From the NCBI GenBank assembly GCA_021787555.1, contig JAJYLS010000003.1:1-53147 (forward strand): a stretch of 53,147 nucleotides of DNA, read 5' to 3'. Positions 1-9,155 of the stretch are shown here, piece after piece (the stretch's first letter is position 1; each line of letters opens with the position of its first letter). The position numbers were made by a program, and so were the translations under genes. Under the pieces are notes generated by a model that was given only the letters and a program-made list of their open reading frames with translations, had not been told where the DNA came from and did not search any database. Source of the DNA: Acidobacteriota bacterium. Lineage in GTDB: Bacteria; Acidobacteriota; Terriglobia; Bryobacterales; Bryobacteraceae.

Positions 1-477
1 CCCGGCCGGAGCCGCATCGTCCGCGCTGCCGGCCGGGTGCTGCCGGTCACGAGCGAGTATCAGGGCGCGCGGTTCTTCACGCGCCTCGGCGGCCGCCTGT
101 TCGCCACACCTCTGCTCCTGGTGCTCCTGTTTCTGGAATCTACCGACGTGGTTTTCGCCATCGATTCCGTTCCCGCCGTGTTTGGCGTCACCCGCGAGCC
201 CTTCGTCGTGTATTCCTCGAATATTTTCGCGGTCCTCGGCTTGCGCTCTCTGTTTTTCCTGCTAGCGGGCGCACTCGACCGGTTCCGCCTGCTGAAGTAC
301 GGTTTGTCGGCAGTCTTGGTGTTTGTCGGCCTGAAGATGGTTTGGCTCGATCACCTCGCCGGCGGCAGGTTCCCCATTGGAGTGTCGCTGATCGTCATCG
401 CAGCCATGCTCGGCATCCCGCTGCTCGCCTCGCTGCCGCATGCCAGACGGGCAGTCTCTCCGGAATCAGATATTTGA
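1..477 (+). CDS. TerC/Alx family integral membrane protein (5' truncated by window edge)
   Basis: The reading frame is open from base 1, and the first codons read PGRSRIVRAAGRVLPVT, which matches the middle of TerC/Alx proteins just before the 'LPVT..Y.G.RFF' segment. The first visible GTG at 37 is therefore not the start; the N-terminal half lies outside the window. The visible part has four or five hydrophobic helices and the family hallmark around 'FLESTDVVFAIDSVPAVF', whose acidic residues are thought to bind Mn2+ or other divalent cations. Family members are inner-membrane proteins linked to manganese export and tellurite resistance. It ends at TGA 475-477 and is convergent with the minus-strand genes that follow. 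The 93-base gap after it shows no clear terminator. Confidence 0.85.
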   Translation, partial: PGRSRIVRAAGRVLPVTSEYQGARFFTRLGGRLFATPLLLVLLFLESTDVVFAIDSVPAVFGVTREPFVVYSSNIFAVLGLRSLFFLLAGALDRFRLLKYGLSAVLVFVGLKMVWLDHLAGGRFPIGVSLIVIAAMLGIPLLASLPHARRAVSPESDI

Positions 478-570
478 CTGTTGTTGAGCGCAGGAAGGGC
501 TGGGCGCTGTCCCAAACGGTACACCGGCAAATCCCCTTGCTCGATATCGGACACGCCTCCCTGTGGCGCG

Positions 571-1461
571 CTACCCGGCCGCCGCGCGGCGCAGTCGGTC
601 CAGCACGCCGGCCCACTCGGGAGTCTCCGGCGGGCGCTCGACGGCGATCCAGTCGAATCCCTGCGCATCCAGCCGATGCAGCATCTCGTAGAGCGCGGCG
701 GCATAGGCGCGCGCATCGCCGGGCATTTCGCGGCCGATGCGCAGCCACGCGCCGCGGCCCTCCGCCGGCACCGGATCGCCGGCCCTCAGCAGGTAAAGCG
801 GCGTCGCGGGGCGGTAGTGCCGCGGATGCATCCCGGGCGAGGGGTGCGCATCGCCGTCGGGCGCCGCCGCCGCTTCCACCGGGCCGATCAGTTCCTCGAT
901 TTCCGGCAGCGGAATGACCCCCGGCCGCAGCAGCGCCGGCCGCTCGCCCGCCAGCGAAAGCACCGTCGATTCGATCCCCACGCGCGCCGGCCCCCCGTCC
1001 AGCACATAGTCCGCGAGCGCTTCCGGAACGTGCCCCGCGGCCGTCGGCGAAAGCTCGGTGAAGCGGTTCGCGCTGGGCGCAGCGATGGGTACTCCCGCCG
1101 CCCGAATCAACTCCAGCGCCAGCGGATGCGCGGGCATCCGCAGCCCCACCGTCGGCAGGCCCGCGGTCACGATGTCGGGAATCCCGGCGCGCTTCGGCAC
1201 CACCAGCGTCAGCGGACCGGGCCAGTAGCGCCGCGCCAGCGTTTCCGCGGCCTCCGGCCAACGCGCCGCCAGCCCGCGGGCCATCTCCACCGAATCCACG
1301 TGCACGATCAGCGGGCTCGATCGCGGCCGCCCCTTGGCGGCGAAAATGCGCTCCACGGCGCCGGCATCCAGCGCATTCGCGCCCAGCCCGTACACGGTTT
1401 CAGTGGGAAACGCTACCAGCCTGCCGGCGCGGATCAGTTCCGCCGCATGCGCAATCTTCAC
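571..1461 (-). CDS. L-threonylcarbamoyladenylate synthase (Sua5/YciO/YrdC family)
   Basis: A 296-residue protein of the long Sua5 type: an N-terminal YrdC domain (about residues 1-190, with 'PTETVYGLG' and 'KGRPRSSPLIVHV') followed by a C-terminal Sua5 domain that begins near 'PGMHPRHYRPATPLYLL'. The family makes threonylcarbamoyl-AMP from threonine, bicarbonate and ATP, the first step of t6A37 formation on ANN-decoding tRNAs. The start ATG (1459-1461) overlaps the stop of prfB by four bases (ATGA), so the two genes are co-transcribed and probably translationally coupled. Coupling a decoding-fidelity enzyme to release factor 2 makes functional sense. The length fits Sua5 rather than the short TsaC. 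Confidence 0.9.
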   Translation of the reverse strand: MKIAHAAELIRAGRLVAFPTETVYGLGANALDAGAVERIFAAKGRPRSSPLIVHVDSVEMARGLAARWPEAAETLARRYWPGPLTLVVPKRAGIPDIVTAGLPTVGLRMPAHPLALELIRAAGVPIAAPSANRFTELSPTAAGHVPEALADYVLDGGPARVGIESTVLSLAGERPALLRPGVIPLPEIEELIGPVEAAAAPDGDAHPSPGMHPRHYRPATPLYLLRAGDPVPAEGRGAWLRIGREMPGDARAYAAALYEMLHRLDAQGFDWIAVERPPETPEWAGVLDRLRRAAAG

Positions 1462-2598
1462 TCCGTATCCTCACCGCCCGGTTGGCCGTCCCCGGCGGTC
1501 TTGCCGGTCTTGCGCCAGACCAGGAATGCGTGGATCAGCCCATCGAGATCGCCTTCCAGCACGCGGTCCACGTCGCCCATCGCCAGCCGGCTGCGCAGGT
1601 CTTTCACCAGCCGGTAGGGCGCCAGCACGTAGTTCCGGATCTGGCTGCCGAAGTTGATGTCCAGCTTGGAATCTTCGGTCTTGCGCGTCTCCTCGCGCTT
1701 CTTTTCCAACTCGTATTCGTAGAGCCGCGCGCGCAGTTGCTTGAAGGCGCTGTCGCGGTTCTTGTGCTGCGAGCGCTCGTTCTGGCATTGCACCACGATC
1801 CTCGTGGGGAAGTGCGTGATGCGCACCGCCGAATCGGTCATGTTGACGTGCTGCCCCCCGGCGCCCGACGAGCGAAACGTGTCGATCCGGATATCGTCCT
1901 GCTTGATATCGATCTTGATCTCGTCGTCCACCTGCGGGTACACGAAAACCGAGGCGAACGAGGTGTGCCGCCGGGCGTTGGCGTCGAACGGCGAAATGCG
2001 CACCAGCCGGTGTACCCCGATCTCCGATTGCAGCAGCCCGTATGCGTTCTCGCCGTTCACCTCGAAGGTCACCGACTTGATGCCCGCACCTTCGCCTTCC
2101 AGGCGGTCCGTAATCACGGTCTTCAGTTCGTGCCGCTCCGCCCAGCGCAGGTACATGCGAAGAAGCATCTCGGCCCAATCCTGGCTCTCGGTGCCGCCGG
2201 CGCCGGGGTGGATGGTCACGATCGCGCTGCGGGCGTCGTTTTCGCCCGACAGCAGCATGGCGGTCTCGACCCTCTCGATGAAGTCCGCGTAGGACTTCAT
2301 CTCGCGCTCGATATCGCCGCTCACGTCTTCGCCCTCGCGCGCCAACTCGAACAGCGTGTCCAGATCGTCGGTCAGACCGCGCAGGCGCTCGTCATTCGCC
2401 AGCGCCTGCTCCAGGCGCTTGCGGTCCTGCATGAGCTTCTGGCTTTTCTCCGGCTGCGTCCAGAAGTCCGGCGCTGCCATGCGTTCTTCGATCGTGCTTA
2501 GCTTTTGTTTTTGCGCAGGGGCGTCAAAGATACCTCCGCACGGCCAAGGCTTGGTCGCGGAGGGGCAAATATTCACGTTGTAAGTCTTCAGCAGTCAT
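1458..2598 (-). CDS. prfB: Peptide chain release factor 2 with programmed +1 frameshift
   Basis: RF2 terminates translation at UGA and UAA. The body has the stop-codon-reading SPF tripeptide ('VRISPFDANARR') and the catalytic GGQ loop ('SSGAGGQHVNMTDSAV'). The gene is not one open frame. A short zero frame starts at ATG 2596-2598 (MTAEDLQREYLPLRDQALAV..), reaches in-frame TGA 2524-2526 after 24 codons, and the remaining 355 codons are in the +1 frame starting with GAC 2523-2525. The shift site reads CGGAGG-TAT-CTT-TGA-C, as in most bacterial prfB genes. The apparent upstream start inside the +1 frame at 2576 is thus not used. Downstream it overlaps the Sua5 gene. Confidence 0.96.
2523..2538 (-). 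promoter_or_regulatory. Autoregulatory +1 frameshift signal of prfB
   Basis: Read on the minus strand: a Shine-Dalgarno-like CGGAGG, three bases, then the slippery CTT-TGA-C. Low RF2 leaves the UGA unread and the ribosome slips from CUU to UUU, so RF2 controls its own synthesis. Spacing and sequence match the Escherichia coli site except for one base in the SD-like box. Confidence 0.93.
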
Positions 2599-2641
2599 AA
2601 CGAATTACGGGGATAGAAGCTGGTCAAGAGCCTCTCATGTA

Positions 2642-2647
2642 ATTATA
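2642..2647 (-). promoter_or_regulatory. -10 element TATAAT upstream of prfB
   Basis: A perfect TATAAT on the minus strand, 43 bases before the prfB start. No convincing -35 box is visible about 17 bases upstream. The 2599-2852 stretch otherwise shows no gene. Confidence 0.45.
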
Positions 2648-2852
2648 CAACGAGCGCGGCGGCCCGAGGCTGCGCCAGGCGGCGCAACGAGCCGCGCGCG
2701 CCCCGGCACGCCGGGAGAGTGAACATCGCGGCAAATGACGCCCGCGGGACGCTCACTGCCCGATAACGGCGTTTTTCGACCCGTGGAGACCAAGGCTATT
2801 GGACGCGTGTCGCTTGGCGATGACTGTCGAATAGTGCCACGTTATAGCCTCG

Positions 2853-2903
2853 ATGAAGACCGTCGCGGTCCTCCTCCTCGTGGCAACACTGCTGTCCGGC
2901 TAA
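2853..2903 (+). pseudogene. Signal-peptide stub of a disrupted secreted protein
   Basis: ATG 2853 opens MKTVAVLLLVATLLSG followed by TAA at 2901, a textbook Sec signal-peptide start that ends exactly where the IS4-type transposase remnant begins. It looks like the 5' end of a secreted-protein gene cut off by the insertion. The TonB-receptor tail on the far side of the IS fragment (3213-3500) is on the same strand, so both could be ends of one gene, but nothing proves it. Confidence 0.35.
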
Positions 2904-3205
2904 AAGTCGAACAGAATCAGTTGGTTGCCGGGGTCGGGTAAATCGTTCTCGTAGTCGGCCTCTTGAAGTGCCCGTAAAATGGGCGTGTTCTCAAAGAGCG
3001 TCACGCTCAAAATCTGTAGAATCTGGTAGAGCCTGATCTCCAGCCCGAGTCGCTTGCGGACGATGGCCACCAGTACGTATACCGAAACGGCGACCCAGAT
3101 CTGGGTCTTCACGGCATTCTCGCTGGTGCCGTAGAACGCCTTGATTCGCAGGTGTTGCTTGATCCACTTGAACAACTGAACGACATACTGCCCATCAACA
3201 GCGTC
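2900..3205 (-). pseudogene. IS4-family transposase, C-terminal fragment
   Basis: The frame is open only from just after TAG 3206-3208 and reads 'QLFKWIKQHLRIKAFYGTSE' followed by 'NAVKTQIWVAVSVYVLVA..' to a TAG at 2900. This is the conserved C-terminal block of IS4-group DDE transposases, including the region around the catalytic glutamate. About three quarters of the protein is missing, so the element is dead. It lies opposite in orientation to the two broken genes that flank it. Confidence 0.8.
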
Positions 3206-3212
3206 CTACTGA

Positions 3213-3500
3213 AGTAACAATCTACTACCCGGCGCCAGCACCTCGAACACGAACAGCCGCCGCCTGACCAATCTTGCGAATCCCACCCTAGGCCAATACT
3301 ACGGCGTGATCCAGCGGCGGTTCTCTGTCTCGGAGGTGTCGGAGCGGTGGAAGATCGACGTTCGCGCCGACTTCTTCAATATCATGAACCACGCCAACTG
3401 GAACAATCCGTCCAATACCATGAGCAGCGCCACCTTCGGCCAGGTGACCGCCTTCGGTAGCCCGCGGATCATCCAGATGGCCATGAAAGTCTACTTCTGA
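3213..3500 (+). pseudogene. TonB-dependent receptor (Oar-like), C-terminal fragment
   Basis: Open frame after TGA 3210-3212 ending 'RADFFNIMNHANWNNPSN..' and '..PRIIQMAMKVYF', the terminal beta-strand signature of the large Acidobacteriota TonB-dependent receptors (aromatic last residue). The intact homologue at 43560-47006 has the same 'RGEAFNVMNTVRF' and '..LQLALKLLF' ending. No start codon or N-terminal part is present, so this is the tail left after the IS-associated deletion. Confidence 0.75.
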
Positions 3501-3545
3501 TCGGTATCGGCGGAGGTCGGGCGCGACTGGCTACAATCGGATGTC

Positions 3546-4211
3546 GTGCCCGACACCGCCGCTCTTAAACAGCTCTATCTCGACCGCGCCCGGCGCCGGT
3601 GGCATTGGCTGGAGCCTCCGGCGCCGTATATTCCGAATCCCGCCGAGCCCAAGGACTTCCCCTTGGGCCGGTGGAACCTCTACATCGGCGGCGCGGGCCG
3701 CTCGGTGGATGGCTACGTCAACCTCGATCTCGTGGCCATCCGTGGGGTGGATGTCGCCGCCGACGCCGCGCTTCTGCCGTTTCCCGACGCCCTCTTCCAG
3801 CGCGTCGAGTGCGATGCCGTTTTGGAGCACGTCCGCGACCCCGCCGCCGTGATGCGCGAAATCCATCGCGTGCTCGCCCCCGGCGGTTACGCCCACATCG
3901 TCACGCCCTTCTGCCACCCCTTCCATGAATATCCCAAGGATTACCGCCGCTTCACCCTCGAAGGCCTGAAGGAGATCGCCGGGCCGCTCCAGCCCGTGGC
4001 CGAAGGCTGGCGCACCGGTCCCACCGCCACCCTCCTGGTCTTCGCCATCGAATACGCCAAGCTGCTTTTCCCCTGGCGCGCATGGCGCATCGCCGCGCAC
4101 GGCGTGCTCGGGTGGCTGCTGTTTCCATTCCGCTACCTGGACCTCGCCCTTTTCAATTCCCCCCGCGCCTGCCGGTTAGGGAACCACTGTTATCTGTGGC
4201 TGCGGAAATGA
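3546..4211 (+). CDS. SAM-dependent methyltransferase (class I, Methyltransf_11 type)
   Basis: A 221-residue protein with a Rossmann methyltransferase core: 'GAGRSVDGYVNLDL' in place of the usual glycine-rich motif, 'LPFPDALFQRVECDAVLEHV' (motif II region) and 'EIHRVLAPGGYAHIVTPFCHPFHEYPKDYRRFT' (motif III), typical of O-methyltransferases acting on sugars or lipids. I choose GTG 3546 as start because TACAAT at 3532-3537 sits eight bases upstream as a likely -10 and an ATG at 3541 is in another frame. The C-terminus has a hydrophobic stretch ('AAHGVLGWLLFPFRYLDLALF') that may contact the membrane. The substrate cannot be read from the sequence. Confidence 0.75.
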   Translation: MPDTAALKQLYLDRARRRWHWLEPPAPYIPNPAEPKDFPLGRWNLYIGGAGRSVDGYVNLDLVAIRGVDVAADAALLPFPDALFQRVECDAVLEHVRDPAAVMREIHRVLAPGGYAHIVTPFCHPFHEYPKDYRRFTLEGLKEIAGPLQPVAEGWRTGPTATLLVFAIEYAKLLFPWRAWRIAAHGVLGWLLFPFRYLDLALFNSPRACRLGNHCYLWLRK

Positions 4212-4340
4212 ACGCCTTTCACCGCGGAGGCCGGCCCAAAGGGCGCCCCGATTTGCTATTGTCCCGGAGCGCTCGGCCACCCGCCTGAAGTGCAGTAGCA
4301 CGGCGGAATGTTCATGGTATTGTTCCCGGCGTGGACTGCG

Positions 4341-4640
4341 TCAGCTCCCGGTCTTCGGATCCCCGTAGTGCTTCGCCTTGCCATACCGGTCGAGGCACTC
4401 CTTCGAGCAGAAGTAGAGCACTTCCCCGTGCACGGTTTTGGTGAAACTGGTCGCCGTCGAGACGTAAGTTCCGCACACGGGATCTTTCTTCAGCTCGCCG
4501 CCGGCGGGAACCGGAGGCGGCTGCGGCGTCCGGCTGCGCGGCACTTGCGCGCGCGAGCCCCCGAACAGATTCCGCAGGAACGATCTCAGCAGGAGAAAGA
4601 GAAGGAAATAGACGGCGAAGCGGAGGAGAATGCGTATCAT
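4341..4640 (-). CDS. Membrane-anchored TRASH/YHS-like metal-binding protein
   Basis: A 99-residue protein with one N-terminal transmembrane helix (about residues 4-18), a basic/proline linker, and a C-terminal module with Cys56, Cys78 and Cys82. The spacing C-x21-C-x3-C ('DPVCGTYVS', then 'YFCSKECLDRYGKAKHYG') fits the TRASH/YHS family, which binds heavy metals. Proteins of this size and order occur widely in Acidobacteriota and delta-proteobacteria without assigned function. It is followed by a TPR protein 60 bases upstream in the same direction, and a CusRS-like two-component system lies nearby. Metal sensing or trafficking is a reasonable guess only. Confidence 0.75.
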   Translation of the reverse strand: MIRILLRFAVYFLLFLLLRSFLRNLFGGSRAQVPRSRTPQPPPVPAGGELKKDPVCGTYVSTATSFTKTVHGEVLYFCSKECLDRYGKAKHYGDPKTGS

Positions 4641-4700
4641 GAAATCGGCGTCGCGGGAGCGAAGCGAGGGGAGTGCCGCACCCCCGCGGCCGCACTGCTC

Positions 4701-5855
4701 TTACCTCTTCCTTTTCTTCTTTTCTTCGTTAGGATTTTCGTAGGTCGTCTTCACCGTCGAGCCGAGCGTGGCAATCATGTTCTTGGCCTCGGCCGAAAAC
4801 TTCCCGTTGGGATCCAGATCCAGGTATTTTTGGAAGGCTTCCACTGTTCCGGGCGCGGGAACCACCTTGCCGTCCGCCGAGGTCGTCGCCTTGCCCAGCA
4901 GCGTCACGCCGTATTGGTAATAGGCATCGGCGTAAGTCGGCGTCAGCTCGATGGCTTTCTTGAACGCCGTGGCCGCCGCGTCGGTCTGGCCGTTATTCAC
5001 CATGATCGCCCCGAGATTGTAGTAATACTTGCCGGCGTTGGGCGAATCGAGCTGCGCCGCCTTGGCGAATTCCGCTTCGCATTCCGGGAACTTCTTCGCC
5101 TTGGCCAGCGCCAGCGCGTAATTGTTGTGCGTGGCCGGATCGTCCGGCTTCAGCTCGATCGCCTTGCCGTAAGCTTCCGTCCCCTTCTGGATGTTGGTAT
5201 CGAATTCTGGGCCGGTCTTGCCTTCCGCCATGCGCATGTAGGCGTCGCCGAGTTGCGCCCACACCGCCGGCTGTTTGGGATCGATCTCGCTCGCCTTGGT
5301 GAAATTCGTGATGGCGTCGGCGTAGTTCTTGGCCTGCATGGCCGCCATGCCGCCGTTGAAGGCGTCGTTCAGCTCCTTGTTATGCTTCATGGCGGCCTCG
5401 CGATCTTTCATGGCCTTTTCGACCTGGGCCTTCTGATCGGCCGTCATGCCGCGCGTCAGGTCCTTGGCCGCCTGTTCGCTCTGCATGGCCTTCTCCATGG
5501 CGGCCCTCTGCTGCTGCTGAGCCGCGGCGCTGTGCTGCAAGTCGAAGTTGACCGGAATGGGGTCCCCGGGATGGGTGCGGACGTGGGAGACTTTGTCCAT
5601 CACCTTGCCTTCCACCACGCAACTGATGTCGTAGGTGCCGATGGGCAGGCCCATATAGATGTAGTGGCCCTTCTTATCGGTCTTGACCGTGTAGTGCCCC
5701 TTGATATCGGTGCGCACGATGTCGATGACGGCTTTCTGAATGGGATTGCCGTCCGTCCCCATCACCTTGCCTTCGATTGTCGTGATCTGCGCGAACGAGC
5801 TAGCCGCCAGGAATGCCATCCCGGCCGCTGCAACTGCCAGGTTGCGGAACCTCAT
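4701..5855 (-). CDS. Secreted TPR protein with carboxypeptidase-regulatory-like domain
   Basis: A 384-residue protein beginning 'MRFRNLAVAAAGMAFLAASS', a clear Sec signal peptide. The start at 5855 is preceded by GGAGG at a proper distance; an upstream in-frame ATG at 5990 would put 45 unlikely residues before the signal. After the signal comes a carboxypeptidase-regulatory-like beta fold ('IEGKVMGTDGNPIQKAVIDI' ... 'GHYIYMGLPIGTYDI'), a glutamine/alanine-rich helical linker, then at least four tetratricopeptide repeats ('GKAIELKPDDPATHNNYALA', 'FKKAIELTPTYADAYYQYGV'). The C-terminus is lysine/arginine rich. Such secreted TPR proteins are common in Acidobacteriota; the role, perhaps envelope assembly, is unknown. 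Confidence 0.85.
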   Translation of the reverse strand: MRFRNLAVAAAGMAFLAASSFAQITTIEGKVMGTDGNPIQKAVIDIVRTDIKGHYTVKTDKKGHYIYMGLPIGTYDISCVVEGKVMDKVSHVRTHPGDPIPVNFDLQHSAAAQQQQRAAMEKAMQSEQAAKDLTRGMTADQKAQVEKAMKDREAAMKHNKELNDAFNGGMAAMQAKNYADAITNFTKASEIDPKQPAVWAQLGDAYMRMAEGKTGPEFDTNIQKGTEAYGKAIELKPDDPATHNNYALALAKAKKFPECEAEFAKAAQLDSPNAGKYYYNLGAIMVNNGQTDAAATAFKKAIELTPTYADAYYQYGVTLLGKATTSADGKVVPAPGTVEAFQKYLDLDPNGKFSAEAKNMIATLGSTVKTTYENPNEEKKKRKR

Positions 5856-5943
5856 GAAACCTCCAGGAGATATTTTCGTATGAAAGCCCAGTATAACCTG
5901 AGCGGCCGGGGGGTTGGGAATTCGATGCCCGCCCCGGGGCGCT

Positions 5944-6060
5944 TCATCTTTCCCGGCGCAGCAGCTTGTTGTAGGCTTCGTGGGAGCCAATCCAGTACCA
6001 GTGGAAGTCGTTCTCCCGGCGCCAGGCGAGTGCCCGGTAAGCGCGGAAAGCTGTCAGCCG
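5944..6060 (-). pseudogene. C-terminal remnant of a RelE/ParE-like toxin
   Basis: On the minus strand a 38-codon frame reads 'AFRAYRALAWRRENDFHWYW' then 'IGSHEAYNKLLRRER'. The 'W.WIGSH..Y..LL' ending is typical of RelE/HigB-type toxins. No start codon or N-terminal half exists: a TGA lies just upstream, and the 5' side is replaced by TCAGC-type heptamer sequence resembling the repeat at 30143. No antitoxin is visible. Confidence 0.4.
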
Positions 6061-6090
6061 TCAGCTCCTGGAATGGTAAGCTGAGATGGA

Positions 6091-6813
6091 ATGCGGATTC
6101 TGGTCGTCGAGGATGAAAAGCGGATCGCCGACTTTCTTTGCCGCGGGTTGCAAGGCGCCGGATATGCCGTGGACGCGGCGCCCAACGGCGCGGCGGCGCT
6201 CGAACACATCCACTCCGCCGATTACGATCTGGTCATCCTTGATCTCATGCTGCCGGATATGGACGGGCTCCAGGTGCTGGAACGGATCCGCAGCCGGAAG
6301 GTCGGGCCCCCGGTGTTGATTTTGAGCGCGCGCGGGGCGCTGGACGACCGCGTCAAAGGCCTGGAACAGGGCGCCGACGACTATCTCGTGAAACCGTTCG
6401 CCTTCGTCGAATTGCTGGCGCGGGTGCGGGCGCTATTGCGGCGCGGCCAGCCGGCGCCGGAGAAATTGCAGGTGGCCGACCTGGCGCTCGACTGCATTCG
6501 CCGCAAGGTGACGCGCGGCCCGGAAACCATCGAGCTTGCGCCCAAGGAATTCGGCATCCTCGAATACATGATGCGCAACCGCGGCCGGCCGCTCAGCCGC
6601 ACCATGATCGTCGAGCACGTCTGGGACATGGATTACGACGGCCTCACCAACATCGTGGACGTTTACATCCGCCACCTGCGCAGCAAGATCGACGACCGCT
6701 TCCAGCAGAAACTCATCCAGACCGTGCGCGGTATCGGCTACATGATCGACGCGCCCGACCGGCCCGCCGAACGGCCGTCCGAGCCGGTGCCGGCCGCCGA
6801 ACGGCAGGAGTAG
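6091..6813 (+). CDS. OmpR/PhoB-family response regulator (CusR-like)
   Basis: A 240-residue regulator. The receiver domain (residues 1-115) has the acidic pair 'VVEDE', phospho-acceptor Asp51 ('VILDLMLPDMDG'), the switch serine in 'LILSARG' and Lys101 ('YLVKPFAF'). The C-terminal winged-helix domain (about 130-225) has 'LAPKEFGILEYMMRNRGRPL' and the recognition-helix region 'NIVDVYIRHLRSKID'. The closest general type is CusR/CopR, which responds to copper or silver, but the signal cannot be told from sequence. The sensor kinase starts one base after the stop codon, so the two are one operon. A proline-rich tail of about 15 residues after the DNA-binding domain is unusual. Confidence 0.9.
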   Translation: MRILVVEDEKRIADFLCRGLQGAGYAVDAAPNGAAALEHIHSADYDLVILDLMLPDMDGLQVLERIRSRKVGPPVLILSARGALDDRVKGLEQGADDYLVKPFAFVELLARVRALLRRGQPAPEKLQVADLALDCIRRKVTRGPETIELAPKEFGILEYMMRNRGRPLSRTMIVEHVWDMDYDGLTNIVDVYIRHLRSKIDDRFQQKLIQTVRGIGYMIDAPDRPAERPSEPVPAAERQE

Positions 6814-6814
6814 G

Positions 6815-8461
<1,647 letters not shown>

Positions 8462-8513
8462 GCCGCGCCGCAGCCGGATGCAGCGGGCACCCCGGCGCAG
8501 CCTGTGGATACGG

Positions 8514-8526
8514 TATAAGATATAGT
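8514..8526 (+). promoter_or_regulatory. AT-rich promoter/operator of VapBC module 1
   Basis: TATAAG (8514-8519) and TATAGT (8521-8526) lie 9 and 2 bases before ATG 8529. The start codon is embedded in a TATA-rich near-palindrome, leaving almost no leader. No ribosome-binding site is visible. Confidence 0.4.
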
Positions 8527-8528
8527 AT

Positions 8529-8762
8529 ATGGCCCAGATCACGATTTATCTTCCCGATGCGGTGGAGAAGAAAGTTCGGAAAGCGGCCAAGGCCCGCGGC
8601 AAATCCGTGAGCCGATGGATCGCGGAGCGGGTAGTCGAACAGGTCGAAGGCGCCTGGTCCAAGGAGGTTCTGGCAGCGGCCGGAGCATTCCCCGATTTTC
8701 CCGACCTGACGGAAATCCGGAAGGGCTACGGCCGCGATGCGCGCCGGGAGAAACTCGGGTGA
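8529..8762 (+). CDS. Ribbon-helix-helix antitoxin (VapB/CopG type)
   Basis: A 77-residue protein whose N-terminus 'MAQITIYLPDAVEKKVRKAA' is a ribbon-helix-helix DNA-binding fold, followed by 'GKSVSRWIAERV' (second helix) and a polar toxin-binding tail ending 'GYGRDARREKLG'. The downstream PIN toxin starts at GTG 8759 within this gene's last codons (GTGA overlap), the usual translational coupling of antitoxin to toxin. The AT-rich sequence directly upstream is a likely autoregulated operator. Its A+T content stands out from the GC-rich kinase gene before it. Confidence 0.85.
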   Translation: MAQITIYLPDAVEKKVRKAAKARGKSVSRWIAERVVEQVEGAWSKEVLAAAGAFPDFPDLTEIRKGYGRDARREKLG

Positions 8763-9151
8763 TTCTGCTCGATACGAATACGCTGATTCACTATTTGAAG
8801 GGGATCAACAAAGTCGTTGCACGGCTTAAGGCGGCATCGCCGCGCGAACTCGCCATCCCCAGTGTGGTTGCTTATGAGATTGCGTACGGCACTCTCAAAG
8901 GCGGTTCCGCGCAACGGCGCGCCATCGTCTCCAGTCTGCTCGCCGGCATCGCGGAGGCCCCGTTCGACCATGGCGCTGCGGAAGAAGCGGCGCGGACCCG
9001 CGTGGAATTAGAGGGGCGCGGCCTGACAATCGGCCCCATGGACCTGATGATCGCGGGCACTGCTTTGAGCCGCGGTGCTATTCTGGCCACCAGCAACACG
9101 CAAGAGTTCTCGCGCGTGAAGGGATTGCGCGTCGAGGACTGGACGAAGTGA
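8759..9151 (+). CDS. VapC-type PIN-domain ribonuclease toxin
   Basis: A 130-residue PIN-domain toxin starting at GTG 8759, which overlaps the antitoxin stop by four bases. An apparent longer frame from 8615 is rejected because it runs through the antitoxin gene. The acidic metal-binding residues of the PIN active site are visible: Asp in 'ILLDTNTLIHYLKG', Glu in 'VVAYEIAYGTLKG', and the Asp of 'GPMDLMIAGTAL', with the terminal 'ILATSNTQEFSRVKGLRVED' block. VapC toxins cut initiator tRNA or other structured RNA. The module sits between the two-component operon and a convergent secreted-protein gene. Confidence 0.9.
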   Translation: MILLDTNTLIHYLKGINKVVARLKAASPRELAIPSVVAYEIAYGTLKGGSAQRRAIVSSLLAGIAEAPFDHGAAEEAARTRVELEGRGLTIGPMDLMIAGTALSRGAILATSNTQEFSRVKGLRVEDWTK

Positions 9152-9155
9152 CCGC

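Noticed and set aside
4308-6116. 602-residue plus-strand open frame
   Set aside because: Covers the YHS-like and TPR genes on the opposite strand and ends in the regulator's start; no signal or domain.
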